Shown piece by piece: positions 12,601 to 25,128 of a stretch of 64,000 nucleotides of DNA. Location: positions 1,178,001 to 1,242,000 of the forward strand of contig JAPEHQ010000006.1 in the NCBI GenBank assembly GCA_027405735.1, given 5' to 3'. Every line of letters begins with the position of its first letter. Position 1 is the stretch's first letter. The notes beneath the pieces were generated by a model, which saw only the letters and a program-made list of their open reading frames with translations, was not told the DNA's origin and made no database searches. The stretch is from Mucor racemosus (lineage: Eukaryota > Mucoromycota > Mucoromycetes > Mucorales > Mucoraceae). Both the position numbers and the translations under genes were made by a program.

Positions 12601-15600
12601 GGGTAATAATGAATGTTATTTCTAATCATTAGAGCTATATTATTAACTTGATTTGCATTACTAGATATGGTCCCAACTTGGATATGAGTAAAATGATGGA
12701 AGATTATAGTGTTTTACCCGAAGAGCAGGTTGAAGAAGTAAGCATCTCTAGTATTCGTTGTTGGTGGGCTCGATTTGTCTATTTTTCAACATGGTGGGTG
12801 CCCTCTTTTTCACTCAAATACATTGGCAAAATGACTCGTCAAGATGTTCAGATGGCATGGCGAGAAAAGGTGACACTGTGTCTATTGATATTTACCTTCT
12901 CTGGTAGTATCATATTCTTCATTGTTGGTTTAAGTCAAATTATTTGCCCTGGAACCAAAGATTTGTATTCTGCAGAGGATGTTACCAACCATCAAACCAT
13001 TAGTGATTATTGGGTATCTGTTAGAGGCACAGTATATGATATGACAAAGTTTGTAGCTACTGATCATGGAACTGCTGCATATATGGCTGGGAAATCTAAT
13101 TTAGACCCTTTGGCTGGCCGAGACTTATCCTATACGTTTCCTCCTCCATTATCTGTTGCTTGCGCTGGTCTTGTCTCTGATCCTGCTATCACTGTTACTC
13201 CAAATGAAACTATCGTTTTGGGTCCATTTGTGCATTTCTCTGGTCCTCAACAGCCTGAAAAATCATTAGATAAACTGCGAGATCCTTACTGGCTGAACAA
13301 ATATTTTGGACCCACTATGAATATCTATAAAAGAGGTGATTTAGTTATTACAATGAAGCAAATCAAGGATGATTTCTCAAGCTGGGGTCGATTGATTGCT
13401 TCTATAGATGATAAAGTTTATGATCTTACTGATTACATGGCTTCTGCTCGACGATATCCAAGTGGAAGTGCAGGCGTCCCCAATTACCACTACCTTGACT
13501 CATCTATTGAGACATTATTTACAAAGTTTGGTGGAAAAGACGCTACTGCAGAATGGAACAGATATAGCGCAGCTATGGATGAGCAAACAAGAGTAAGAAA
13601 TAAGGCATGCTTGGATAATGCGTTTTATATTGGCCGCCTTGACTATCGTGAATCTTTGAAATGTACATTTGTCAATTATTTGCTTTTGAGTTTTGCTGTT
13701 GTCATGTCTGTTGTTATTTTGGTCAAGTTTTTAGCAGCATTGCAATTTGGAAGCGCTCCTACACCAGAAGATCATGATAAATTTGTTATATGTCAGGTAC
13801 CTTGCTATACAGAAGATGAAGAATCACTTCGCAAAACTATTGATTCACTTACTGCTATGACTTATGATGATAAACACAAGCTATTGTTTCTTATTGCAGA
13901 TGGTATGATTATTGGTAGCGGAAACGATAAACCTACACCTCGTATTTTGCTTGATATCCTTGGTCATGATGAAAATGATGATCCTGAGGCATTGATGTTC
14001 AAATCCATTGGTGAAGGTTCAAAGCAATTAAATTATGGTAAAGTCTATTCTGGTGTATATCAGTACGAAGGTCATGTTGTACCTTATGTAGTGGTCGTTA
14101 AAGTTGGTAAATCAAGTGAGCGTGCCAAGCCTGGTAATCGTGGTAAACGTGATTCTCAAATCATTTGTATGAATTTTCTCAACAAGGTTCATTTTGACTC
14201 TGAAATGTCTCCTTTGGAACTGGAGATTTTCTATCATATCAAGCATATTATTGGCATAGAACCTAGACTGTACGAGTATATTCTAATGGTGGATTCTGAT
14301 ACTGAAGTTTATCCTGATGCTCTAAATCGATTGATATCTTGCATGTTGCATGATAGCCGTATTATTGGTTTATGTGGCGAAACAGAATTGGGTAACGAAG
14401 ATCGCTCCTGGACTACAATGATCCAAGTTTATGAATACTACATATCTCATCATTTGGTCAAATCATTCGAGTCATTGTTTGGATCTGTCACTTGTTTACC
14501 TGGATGTTTTTGTATGTACCGTATTCGTACAGCCAGTAAACACCAACCACTGATTGTATCGCCCAATGTCATTCATGCTTATTCTGATAATCAAGTTGAT
14601 ACATTGCACAAGAAGAACTTGCTACATTTGGGTGAAGATCGATACCTGACTACATTAATGATGAAAAACTTTCCTCAGTACAAAATGATGTTTACGCCAT
14701 ATGCAAAATGCAGAACCGTTGCACCGGATCAGTGGAGAGTTTTGCTTTCTCAGAGAAGACGTTGGATTAACTCAACCATTCACAATTTGCTAGAATTGAT
14801 CTTACTGCAAGAACTATGCGGCTTCTGCTGTCTCTCTATGCGATTTGTTGTTATGACTGACTTGATTGGTACCATCACTCTCCCATCTTCAGTGATATAT
14901 CTGATCTATTTAATGTATGAAGTTATTTCTGGATCAGGGCCCATACCAACTATTGCATTGGGTATGCTGGCAGGTGCTTACGGTCTTCAGTCGCTGATTT
15001 TTATCTTTAAACGGCAATGGCAACATATTGGCTGGATGGTCATTTATATACTTGCTATCCCCATTTTTAGTTTCTTTATTCCGATTTATGCATTCTGGCA
15101 TTTTGATGATTTCTCATGGGGAAATACACGTGTTGTAGTTGGCGATAAAAAGAAGCAAATCATTGTAACAGATGATGAGAAATTTGATGAAAAAATGATT
15201 CCACTCAAGAAATGGGCAGTATACGAACAAGAGATGTGGGAAACCAAGACATTGCGTTCCGAAGTAACAAATTCCAAATGCTCTGTTTATTCTTATGATG
15301 ACGAAATTCCAAGTGTTCATAATAGATCTTACAACGATGTGCATAGTTTACAAAGCCATCCAAGTGTTATCACTAGCAAATCAAACTCGAACCATACTAC
15401 GAATAGTAAATATCAATTATTGCCTCCGTTGATATCGAGTTTCTCGGATAATGATTCATTAGGCCTTGATCTGTCATCCGTATTTAGACCTAAACCAACA
15501 TCAACGGCAACTTCAGAGGATATTAATGGTATGAGGAAAGAAGAAACCAAGGTAGTCATGTTGCCAGAAGACAATGAAATAGAAAGGGAGATTATTAGAA

Positions 15601-15814
15601 TTTTAGCTACTTCTAATCTAATGACATTGACAAAGAAACAAGGTTGGTTTTTTTTTTTCTTCTTTTTACGAGATAGATTGCATTTTTATTTTTATTGATA
15701 TTCTTTATATTTATAGTGAGAGATCAACTATCTCATATCTTTGGTGTTGATTTAACCATCAAAAAAGGATTCATTAACGCAACGATTGAGCGTCTTTTAG
15801 AGCAGGACTTTTAG
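9614..15814 (+). CDS. Chitin synthase with myosin-like head (class V-type)
   Basis: Exons 9614-9948, 10002-12602, 12665-15642 and 15717-15814 give 2003 aa. Order: myosin-motor-like domain (P-loop GATGSGKS, residues 113-120; switch-I region near 165-175; switch-II-like LDTAGF near 414-419), an acidic stretch, an Ala/Glu-rich coiled coil near residues 860-930, a membrane segment, a cytochrome-b5-like region (from about 1093), the family 2 glycosyltransferase core (VDSDTE, EDRYLT near 1636, QRRRW at about 1675-1679), three C-terminal membrane helices and a DEK_C domain completed by the last small exon. It makes chitin from UDP-GlcNAc at the plasma membrane. Domain order matches class V fungal enzymes. 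The motor departs from consensus (see findings), so ATP-driven movement is doubtful. Confidence 0.95.
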
Positions 15815-16347
15815 AATAATTATAAATATATAAAAATATCATATAATGTAAATCATTTAATAAATAAAGCATCTCGCATCTGTAAACACTATTTATAGAT
15901 GTAGATGATACCTAATCTATCATCAAATCCTTTGAAAAATGCTTCACTTTATTTGCTGTGTAACATATATGAAAGAAGATAGATAAATATATAAGAGCAA
16001 TCGTGATGCATCAGGTTCTCTCACTGTCCAAAGTTTGAACTGGAGAGGCTTTCTCACTTATCATTTCAAAACTCCAAATGGCCACTTGCATCTGAAATAT
16101 ATAATAAATTGACTGAATAGATTTTCATGATCGCCAGTTGCCAGTTTTTGTAATTTTTTGATATTTTAATGCACATCACAAATCTGAATTATTTAATTAA
16201 ATACTATATAAAATTTGTGATTGCGTACTAATAAATATACATGTGTGTGCCCATACTTGCATATAAAAAAAGATGAGGAATCCAGCGTAAATTTGAAAAA
16301 ATCAGTTGAGAATAGTTGAATTCTAAAAAAGTTGATTGCAAAGTTGC
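15815..16347. other. Intergenic after the chitin synthase gene
   Basis: Contains AATAAA-like signals near 15860-15870 and AT-rich DNA. No coding signal seen. Confidence 0.5.
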
Positions 16348-16396
16348 TAACGTGCCACCAGCTTTAAACCTGCACAAATTTTAACTTTTTTTAAGA

Positions 16397-16522
16397 GCTA
16401 TCAACTCACCCAAAACTAACGATACAATAAAAAAAATCCATAACAATCATTATTTAAACCTTTGTAAACAATTGTTATGGCTCGAATACTTAATTTTACT
16501 ATAAAATCATTCTGTTGATAGC
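16397..16522. repeat. Foldback repeat, copy 1 (126 bp)
   Basis: Ends are GCTATCAAC and GTTGATAGC, and the core holds CCATAACAAT facing ATTGTTATGG, so the unit can form a hairpin. It is similar along its whole length to 16664-16789. Both lie inside the TA-flanked element. Confidence 0.7.
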
Positions 16523-16663
16523 CCTTGAAAATAGACGGTATTTCAAAATTTAAGCTGTGTGCTCTTAGGTGAGGGTAACTTTTGAAACAAGGATACTCTG
16601 TGACACATAACCTCCTTACCTTAAACCCAGCTTACGTAAGCAATGCGTGAAATCAGCATTTTC

Positions 16664-16789
16664 GCTATCAACTTTCCGAAAAATAAAGATATAATAAATC
16701 AGAGCCATAACAATCATTATTTAAACCTTTATGAACAATTATTATGACTTTAATAGTTATTTTTATTATAAAATCATTTTACTGATACC
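16664..16789. repeat. Foldback repeat, copy 2 (126 bp)
   Basis: Same length and layout as copy 1 at 16397-16522, with scattered substitutions. The outer inverted ends (GCTATCAAC / CTGATACC) are less perfect here. Confidence 0.65.
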
Positions 16790-16821
16790 CAAAGTACCAT
16801 TGCGAATGCAATTGGATCAAA

Positions 16822-17091
16822 ATGTACTGTGGTGCTGCCAAGAGGGAAGCTCGTTTGCGATGTGACTATACATTCAAGTCTCTGGAGAAAAACATCCATT
16901 CTTTTCTGGATACCTCTGGTAACCTGACTCAAATCAGACATTATTTCAGAAGGTCGATGGACTACATCGAAGCTTATAGCAAATGTAGAGAAGTTGTCCA
17001 AGAAGTTAAGAAATTTGTCAAAAAAAATATTTATCTCACAGAAAATTTAGAATTCCTAAAGATTTGTTATAAAAATAAAATGTTTGTTTAA
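16822..17091 (+). pseudogene. C-terminal transposase fragment
   Basis: An 89-codon frame that stays open a little upstream of its ATG. The pattern Tyr-Thr-Phe-x-Ser-Leu-Glu-Lys, then Ile-Arg-x-Tyr-x-Arg-Arg-Ser-x-x-Tyr-x-x-Ala-Tyr resembles, from memory, the tail of DDE transposases seen in Mucoromycota genomes. The catalytic domain is absent. Placement inside inverted repeats supports the call; a database comparison would settle it. Confidence 0.5.
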
Positions 17092-17339
17092 ACTTATTAT
17101 ACTTCTCAATCTCTCAAATAACAAATGAGCTACATTATCTGCCATGAGATGCCTCCAAAAAAAATATATATATTGAAATGACGGAGTTCCAAAATAAATA
17201 AAAATTGAAACAAAATTAAAGTTTACACAGATTTAAAGCTGGTGGCACGTTAATCTTTAAACCCGGCGTATCCTAGCTTCTCTATATACCTAATCCCATA
17301 CGAATTAACTTTCAGGATATAGCTTAGGCACTAAAATAT

Positions 17340-18500
17340 ATATATATGTTAGTCATACTATGCTACATATTCCTAAATTTATTCTATATCTCATGAAAAA
17401 CTCAAAAACGCGTAAAATTTACTGCTTTTTCCTTGAAAACTGGGTCTCACTTTTTATCACTGCTATACTTTTTTTTTCACTAAATAACACCAAGATAAAA
17501 TTATATGCCAATGTACCTGAGATGCTCACCTTTAATTCAAAAACAAGTGTCCGGAAATATCCTATTTTTTGCAGTTGGTATTAATTTTTCAATGTTAAGG
17601 TTTCAGATTTTTTACGCGTATTTCACTGCTAATGAATTGAAAACTTTGAGGCTTCATATCTCTAGAAAAAATTAAGCTATACTAACACTATTAAATAATA
17701 AAACTTACTTGTTTTAAAGTGCTTTATAACATATTTGAATATAAAAAAACTCTGAGCACTTTTATTTTTTTTTCTTTTTTTTTGGGCATTGCTATAATAG
17801 GTTTCAAAATATTGGTTAAATTGAGCAACATGTTTTTTGCATTTATGTCATTAAGCTCATTTAGCTCTCTTAGACTCAATTTAGAGTTCTTTCAAAATAT
17901 TGATTTTTCGTGGAGATACCCTCAAAAATATATACAAAAAGGTACCTCCATTTCTTGCTTCCACTTTCCCCTTGTATACCCTCATCCTAAATTCTGAATT
18001 TCAAAAAAATTGGACAAAAATCTCGTTTTCTCTACGAAAAATGTAGCTAAAAGACGTTTCAATAGTTTGATCGATAACTACTAATTTTGCGCATCATTTC
18101 AATTAGTTATATTTCAAATATGCTTATGAAAAGTGATGCATACCTTCAAAAAACCTCCAAAATTTCAATTGCATTTTACGCAAAATTTAATGTGGAATGT
18201 TTTTCTGATTTTTGTTTAGATGTATGCAGAATTCAAAACTGCACAAAAGCTATTTATACTCTAGGTCAACTTACTTTGCAGTTCATGAACCATTAAACAA
18301 TTTTGTTTTTTGAATCATTTTTCGTCCATTTTTTAAAATAAATTTTGGAATCCCGTTATGATATGCTTTAAGCTATGATAAGAAGTACCATTTTGATTAT
18401 CTCGACAAAAAATCAATATTTTTCGCTGAAACAAAAAATACAGAGCAGTTTTCAGTTGGATTTACCTTGTGAATACAGAAAATTAATACTTCAATTCATG
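17340..18500 (+). repeat. Dispersed repeat family R, copy A
   Basis: About 1.15 kb, recognisably the same sequence as copies at 39290-40403 and 50930-52080 (both inverted) and 58780-59990 (direct). Shared landmarks are AACTGGGTCTCAC, TGTACCTGAGATG, a GTATACCCTCATCC block and TTTTTCGCTGAAAC near the end. No terminal inverted repeats or target duplications were recognised. Copies differ by many substitutions and small indels. Confidence 0.85.
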
Positions 18501-21060
18501 TGGTCAATTTGTACAGCTAATTGTAGTTCACTTTTGGTCAATGTTATGCCAGTGCACTTTTATTCTGGTATTAACTCTTTTGTTTTTAGACGGGTATCAA
18601 CGGCCCCTAAAGAAAAGATACATATTTGTTTGTGATTTCTTGTAATTTGATTCGATAATTGTGATATGTCAGAAATCTAACATTTATTGATTCGGCTACA
18701 ATTATTGAAATTCAACATAAGAGGACATTTATTAGTAGCTAGTACTAAATGTCGTACCAAAACAGCAGCATTAACAACAAATATCAATAAACACAACTAA
18801 ATAGGAAACAACAAAGCAAAGACAATCCTAACATCTAAATCAAATATATACCAACTCATCAACTACCCTAATCTCAAAGGGCAACGTCTACAACCTACTT
18901 TGTGTTGAGAAAACCATCGCTAATATAATGAATCAAATTATCACTATAATAATTCACATCAGTAATGCTCATCTCAAATGTTCCTATAGATACTACAATA
19001 AAATCTTTTCGTAATTCCTTGTAGAATTATTTGTCTTTTTTCTTCCTCTTTACTCTTTACATCCTTATTTGGTTTTCCTAATAAATATCTAATTTACAAA
19101 TAAGAATACCAACCTTCCTTCAATAACCAATGTTCGCCGATATTTAATATATCATTATGACCATAAGATTTATCGAAGATTACATATCATGCCAGCCAAC
19201 AAATTGCATCTATTATAGCTTACTGCGCACTTTTATTGAGAGAAATTAAAATACAATCTCTATGAATATTGATCCAAGTAAGCTGCTATCCTACTACTAC
19301 ATGGATATAGGTATAAATAGATACTACGTATATTTCAGATACCAGCTTCCATGGGTCATTGTGCATTTGATGAGTTTGGAAAAGTTGATTATGAAATGCC
19401 AAAAGGGTTTTGATAAATAATCTTGCAATAATATTACGCTTTTATTAACAATACATCCTTTGGATGTATTTATAAACCTTAATTATAATTGATCTAAATG
19501 ACCTCCCGTTGTTAATGAAAACTCGTGCTTGTTTAAACTATTTTATATGAATTGTTTCAGATATTCTTTGAAATTCTTTATAAAACCAAATAATGGTTCG
19601 AAATTGAATTTTGAAGTTGCATTTAATGCGCAATGGATTAACAAATAACATATCTTAATTTCATTAGCTAAGAGCTTTTTTTGGAGGTGCTTAGTACAGA
19701 TTTCGAAATGAAACCTCTTTTCCTCTGCTTGAAAAAAATTAAGTAACTGAAAAATGCTTGCAATCAATGAATATTAATCCAAATGGGATGCAAGTTTCAA
19801 AATATATACTACAGCTGTAACACTATAGAGAACTATACTTCTAACGTCCCATTAGTTTAGTGTTTAAATCATAGGAATCAAATGCTCAATTTTTCCAAGT
19901 CGGTTTATGGTTCAGTACTCAGTAGATCATTCAAAATTAGAAATAGCGCTAAATAAGCCAAAACTAGCATATATGCCAAAGACAGCTAGCGAAATTAATA
20001 TGTAAATGTGCTTTTCATGTATAATTAAAGTTGCAATAGTGCAATATGTTCTACATATATATTTTTAAAAATTATCGGACTTTAAATATTAATTTAAATA
20101 AATGTAAACAAATCGTTGCCAGAAATATACCAGAAAATTGCAACCCTTATTTCTTGAATGTATAGCTTTTTAGATAGCCAACAATTAATGGCCAGCAAAT
20201 AGTAGACAAAGTTATCTATTGAGACAGTTTTTACATTTTTGATAAATTTATTGATAAAACAAGATTTTATAATACGTTATTGTAGGCCTAGATGCAAATC
20301 TCATTGGCAAAAAATTAGAGTTGGTTTGCTGTCAAATTTTAAAAACATTCTTGTCTGAGCATTTTCTATCCTGTTGTCAATAAAACGAATGCAAAAATAC
20401 ACTCTTTGGCCGGTAACTATATTTTATTCGGCCGTATGCTTGTGTATCTACACGATATAGAGCTTATCGATTGATTGTGTACACTTTCTGAATTTTTTTT
20501 CGAATTGATTCATATTTTTGGCATATTTTACACTGTGAATTCAAAGAATTTTTACCCAATATTCAATTAACATTTTAGCACATTTTTGAATTATGATATG
20601 TTGAGAACTATTTTTAAATCATGTATATATTTTTTATTCGCACATTCGTATGTATTTCCTTTGTAGATCCTAATTAGAATTATTACATTTCAAATCCTCA
20701 GTTCCAGGAACGGGTGTAGTGCCAAAATGTGTTGCTTATTTGAATGTGAATTCTTGGTCTGACTCAAATAATTAATACAAAACTGTAATTAAAAAACTTT
20801 GGATTCATACAATGTAAAATATAGAAAGTATGCATTGCCGAATTTGAATTTCGTATTTGTAAGCTTTCCAGCTTACAGTAAACTTTTAATAATGTAAATT
20901 TTGAAACCAAGCAGTTAGTCAGTAGCGAACCCAATTAATAAGATGGTGAGAAAGATATCGCAAATTCATATATTATATTTTATTGATTTCCTGATCCCCT
21001 GCAAGGGTAATCCATTACTAGTATGTGAGAATCAATGATCTGCTGTAAGACATTATGACT
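18501..21060. other. Long gene-free AT-rich stretch
   Basis: No open frame with coding character, RNA gene or clear repeat was recognised. A CAACAATTAATGGCCA-like motif near 20180 recurs near 26850, in otherwise weakly similar surroundings. Confidence 0.5.
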
Positions 21061-21142
21061 TATGTTTCTTTCTTCATATTCTCCCCAACCTGTACTTATT
21101 AAAGTTTATCGATAAGCCAAAATATTCACATACACATTCTTT

Positions 21143-22425
21143 TTGCATGGAAATCTTAAAAAAAGAAAAAAGAAAAAAGAGTCAAGAACAATGGAATTAA
21201 TACCGTATATGACATATCTGAATAACGAGGGAAATATTATACCATCCAATAGGAAAACACATGGAATGGATTTGTTTCTACTGGTGAGATTCTACTACCT
21301 TTCTTCCATTGTAAATCGGATATATCCCGTAAAAAAATTCAGGGCAAACATTATATGTACAAGAGGTGTTTGCTTTGAATGAAAAATACAATAAGAAATA
21401 AACTTGGTTATATCCCCACAAACTATACAATCGTTCCACAAGATGTGCAATTCAAATACAAGTACAATCTAAAGTATGGGGTAGTTGATTCTTGCTTGAA
21501 AGCAAAAAAATAATACTGTTGAGTTTATAATTAAAGCTTCTTGGGAAACCAAGTTGGCTTATCTAATCGATTTGCTGCCCTATGAGAAAACTAAGAATAC
21601 TACATTGCATACAATATTATGATTTTAAACACGTAAGAAGAAGCGCAGATACATAGAGGATATTACTTCACATTATCTCTTCCTAAAAATAATCGTATAG
21701 AAATGAGATAGTTATTTCCATGGAATCAGTACAACTCTTTTTAATATTTCACGGACGATGTATCATTAAATTACGACGAGTGTAACATTCAATCATGGTA
21801 GTACAATGTTTTTTTTAAAGGATCGATTCTATTGTAAATAATGGTAAAAACTGGTATTTTAAATCCGTAGCTGTTTTTATCATTCCACGGAAACAGCAGT
21901 TTTCTCCTTCCAGAAGAGGACTACATGTATTAATAAAAGAAATCAAGAAAATTCCAATGTTGGATGCAGATGAGTTAAAGCTGATTTATAAAGTAAAGTT
22001 TGTAAATAGAAGGATTATCTTATGATGACAGCGGCAAATGGCTGTATTCAGAGCAGAAACGATGGTATATCTACTTTGTGTTATATGCGAGTGTAGGAAC
22101 ATGATGACATTGATATATTGTCATTTCATCACAAAAGTATCTGCATTAAAAAATATAAAAAAAAAATAAAAAATGGTCTGATTAGTTTTATTTTTTATTG
22201 TTTCTTGTTTCAAATGTAATTTACATAATCACTTTTTTTTTTTTTTCTTTTTTTTGTAGAAGGGAGAGAATAGCCGCATTGAACCTCAGTGTAATTTTTT
22301 CTCTGAAAATAAAGGAACTTTCTTTTCATCTGTCAAGACACATTTTGCTTTCCATGGCATATAATGTCAAGCATTACTATTACGATGCAGTGTCGATTTA
22401 TTTTGTATGTTGTACTCGACTATAA
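21143..22425 (+). pseudogene. Possible decayed gene of unknown kind
   Basis: Short stretches in different frames look coding: 21191-21290, about 21880-22020 (Arg-Lys-Gln-Gln-Phe then an amphipathic Lys/Ile-rich run), 22023-22100 (Asp-Ser-Gly-Lys-Trp-Leu-Tyr ... Arg-Trp-Tyr-Ile-Tyr-Phe) and 22260-22425. They are separated by stops, and no splice model joins them. A transposase relic is possible but not shown. Confidence 0.25.
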
Positions 22426-23224
22426 ATAAATTTGAAAGTTACCAATAAAAATACAGTTCTAAGAAGCAAGTGGGGAAGAATTAGGATTGGGTGGTATTCA
22501 CATATATTAAAGGGTTACTCTAAGGGTCCACCTATGAAATTGCTTGCAATTCATTCAAACATGAGACAACTAGAAAATCTCTCGGGCGGAAATTAAACGG
22601 TGCTCCCTTTCTTCCCCGTTAATACTCCACTCGAATTTCCTTTTTGAGCCTCCATATTCTCGACCGATAAGTGGTGAAGACGGGAATAAATGGTAAAAAT
22701 AGCCAAGAGTATAATCCCTGGCAATTATACAAGGAGCTGAGCAGTGAGTAAATTAGCAAAAAGCAATAGTTTCTTACTATAAACACGGCCAATTCATAAA
22801 TCAAATGCATTGAGTGCTGAAAAAAGAAATTAGGCATTTCTGATTCCATCTGTTCAGAAAGAAAGAAAACATAATGTTCAGCTGAAACTTTTGAGCGTTA
22901 GTATAAACTGAAACAACATCTTCACGTAGCATACTCTTTTGATTTATATTAAATTTCGGTTATATACAAAACATGGATATAATACAATTGATCTAGCAGC
23001 TGCATCCTATACTTCACATTACATTTACTGCTACATTTTGTATTAATGAAGATTTTGTAAATATTTGTTAAAATATCTTTTGCTTTTCCTTTTTTTCTAT
23101 TTGGAGTAACCCTGGAAAGAAAAATGGAAAATTGTATAAACATACGACCTGAATATCGCTCTATTCAGATCAGATAGAAATCAGATCTACCATATCTACG
23201 CATAATTAAGAAAAAAAAACACTT

Positions 23225-23227
<3 letters not shown>
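22426..23227. other. Intergenic, no gene seen
   Basis: AT-rich. Two short open frames on the minus strand (22619-22849 and 22949-23143) show no recognisable motif. Confidence 0.5.

Positions 23228-23269
<42 letters not shown>
23228..23269. repeat. (CA)21 microsatellite
   Basis: A perfect CA run about 345 bp before the sugar transporter ATG. Confidence 0.95.
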
Positions 23270-23279
<10 letters not shown>

Positions 23280-23547
23280 TTATATACAAATCTAATAAAT
23301 CACAAATATTTAAATATAAATATTTTGGTGATACATCATAGTCGAAATGCTAGTATAGCTTTACAGTGTAGTTCCCCACTTGATTACAACATGGATCCAA
23401 CCTTTGACACTGAGTATTAATTACATGTGCTACCTAATGGCGTGACAATACCCAATGGTTCTCTAAATTCAGTTCTATTCTCAGTTTCAACCCAACGGTT
23501 ATTTCCATTTTTGTTACGCGGGGTACTTTTTTTTTTTCAAAAATGTC

Positions 23548-23556
23548 TATATAAAC
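23548..23556 (+). promoter_or_regulatory. TATA box of the sugar transporter gene
   Basis: TATATAAAC lies 58-66 bp before the ATG at 23614, followed by an A/T-rich leader. Distance and sequence fit a core promoter. Confidence 0.6.
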
Positions 23557-23613
23557 AAACTACAAATCCCAAATCAATTTTTTTTTCATCATTAAAATAA
23601 TATTAAAAATAAA

Positions 23614-25128
23614 ATGAACTCTCTTGATATGAAATTGCCAGGCTACATGGTCTACTGTGTAGTCATCGCTTGTCTTGGTTCCTTTAGTAACGGTTGGGTC
23701 ATTGGCTCTGCTAATGTTCCTGGCGAGGTCACTCATGCTTGTGCTAATGGTGCTGCTCATGTTGCAAACAGTGCCTTTCCTGATTGTCTTCCCATGAATG
23801 ATGCACTTTGGGGTTTTGCTGTTGCTTCTTTCTGTGTTGGTGGTCTCTTTGGTGGTCTCTTTGGTGGCCATATTCAAACTAAATTCGGCCGTAAGAAGAC
23901 CATCATTTTTAACAATATTGGTTGGATCATTGGTGCCATTTTGATCGGTGCTTCTGTTTCTCCTGCCATGTTCATCATCGGTCGTATTTTCTGTGGTCTT
24001 TCTTGTGGTCTTGGTTCTCTTGCCACTCCTACTTATGTTGGCGAAGTTTCTACTGTCAAAGCTCGTGGTACTATGGGTACATGTAATCAATTTGCTATTG
24101 TCATTGGTATCTTGCTCGCTTCCGTCATTGGTCTTCCCCTCGCTTATGTTCCTCTTTGGAGAATCAATTACGCTATCGTTGCTATTCCTGCTATTGCCCA
24201 ATTCTTTTTGATGGCTGGTTGTGTTGAATCTCCTCGTTATCTCATCTCTCAAAACCGTATTGAAGAGGCTCGCGCTAACCTCCAAAAGCTTCGTCCTAAT
24301 GCCAACATTGATAAAGAATTCTTTGAACAAGTTGAAGGTATTCTCGGTTCCTCTGCTGCTCGTGCTATCACTGCTTCTAATGTAGTTACTGATAAGCTTG
24401 AAATGAAGGAGAATGAAGAACAAAAAGAAAACTACGAGGATGCCAAGCTCGAAGATGGTGTTGTTACTGAAGAACGCAATGATGCTGCTCGTGCCCCTAT
24501 GAACATGTTCCAAATCTTTGTTGATCCTCTTATTCGTAAGATTGCTGTTACCGTCCTTCTTCTTCACGTTATTCAACAATTAATTGGTATGAACGCTGTC
24601 ATGTACTACTCTACCACCATCTTCAATATGTCTTTCGATGCCGAAATGTCCAAGTACATGGCTATTGTTACCACTGTTGTTAACTTTGTCTCTACTATTG
24701 CCTCATTGATTTTGATTGATCGTATGGGTCGTCGTCCTTTGCTTTTGATTGCTGAAGCGGGTGCTTGTATTTTCTCTGTTCTCTTGATTATTGGCTATGT
24801 TTATGAAATCGGTGCTCTTTTGATCGTTTCTGTCTTTGGTTATGTTATTTCATTTGCTATCGGTGTTGGACCAATTCCTTGGATGATTACCTCTGAAATG
24901 TCTCCTGTCTACGCTTCTTCTGCTGTTGGTGCTGTCGCCACTGCTATGAACTGGGCCATGAATTTCTTGATTGGTCAATGTTTCCCCGTTATCTTTGCAA
25001 AAATCCACGGTTACTCTTTCGCTATCTTTGCTGCTATTGCTGCTATGGCTTTCGTTTTCACCTGGTTCCGTGTCCCTGAGACTAAGAACCGTTCTATCGA
25101 AGCCATTGTCAAGTCTTTCGAGTCTTAA
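23614..25128 (+). CDS. MFS sugar transporter (hexose transporter type)
   Basis: A single exon of 504 aa. Sugar-porter signatures are present: FGRKK after helix 2, GRIFCGLSCG and PTYVGEVS in the N-terminal half, ESPRYL before the central loop, QQLIGMNAVMYYS in helix 7, DRMGRRPL between helices 8 and 9, and VPETKNRS at the C-terminus. Twelve membrane helices are expected, with a long acidic central loop (about residues 245-295). It should move hexoses or a related sugar across the plasma or vacuolar membrane. The codon choice is much more C/T-ending and regular than that of its neighbours, as in GAPDH, suggesting high expression. The long minus-strand open frame over it is a by-product of that codon bias. 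Confidence 0.95.
   Translation: MNSLDMKLPGYMVYCVVIACLGSFSNGWVIGSANVPGEVTHACANGAAHVANSAFPDCLPMNDALWGFAVASFCVGGLFGGLFGGHIQTKFGRKKTIIFNNIGWIIGAILIGASVSPAMFIIGRIFCGLSCGLGSLATPTYVGEVSTVKARGTMGTCNQFAIVIGILLASVIGLPLAYVPLWRINYAIVAIPAIAQFFLMAGCVESPRYLISQNRIEEARANLQKLRPNANIDKEFFEQVEGILGSSAARAITASNVVTDKLEMKENEEQKENYEDAKLEDGVVTEERNDAARAPMNMFQIFVDPLIRKIAVTVLLLHVIQQLIGMNAVMYYSTTIFNMSFDAEMSKYMAIVTTVVNFVSTIASLILIDRMGRRPLLLIAEAGACIFSVLLIIGYVYEIGALLIVSVFGYVISFAIGVGPIPWMITSEMSPVYASSAVGAVATAMNWAMNFLIGQCFPVIFAKIHGYSFAIFAAIAAMAFVFTWFRVPETKNRSIEAIVKSFES

Larger units (their letters stand above)
16348..17252. mobile_element. Decayed DNA transposon with TA-flanked terminal inverted repeats
   Basis: The left end reads TAACGTGCCACCAGCTTTAA and the right end is its reverse complement, ending GGTGGCACGTTA. 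The similarity runs on for about 40 bp with mismatches. The TA at both outer edges fits the target duplication of Tc1/mariner-type elements. About 905 bp in all, too short for an active element. It contains a transposase-like tail (16822-17091) and two 126-bp foldback repeats. Confidence 0.7.

Noticed and set aside
23560..24579. 339-aa minus-strand open frame over the sugar transporter
   Set aside because: It is the antisense shadow of a highly codon-biased gene (low-complexity Thr/Asn/Ser product) with no motif of its own.
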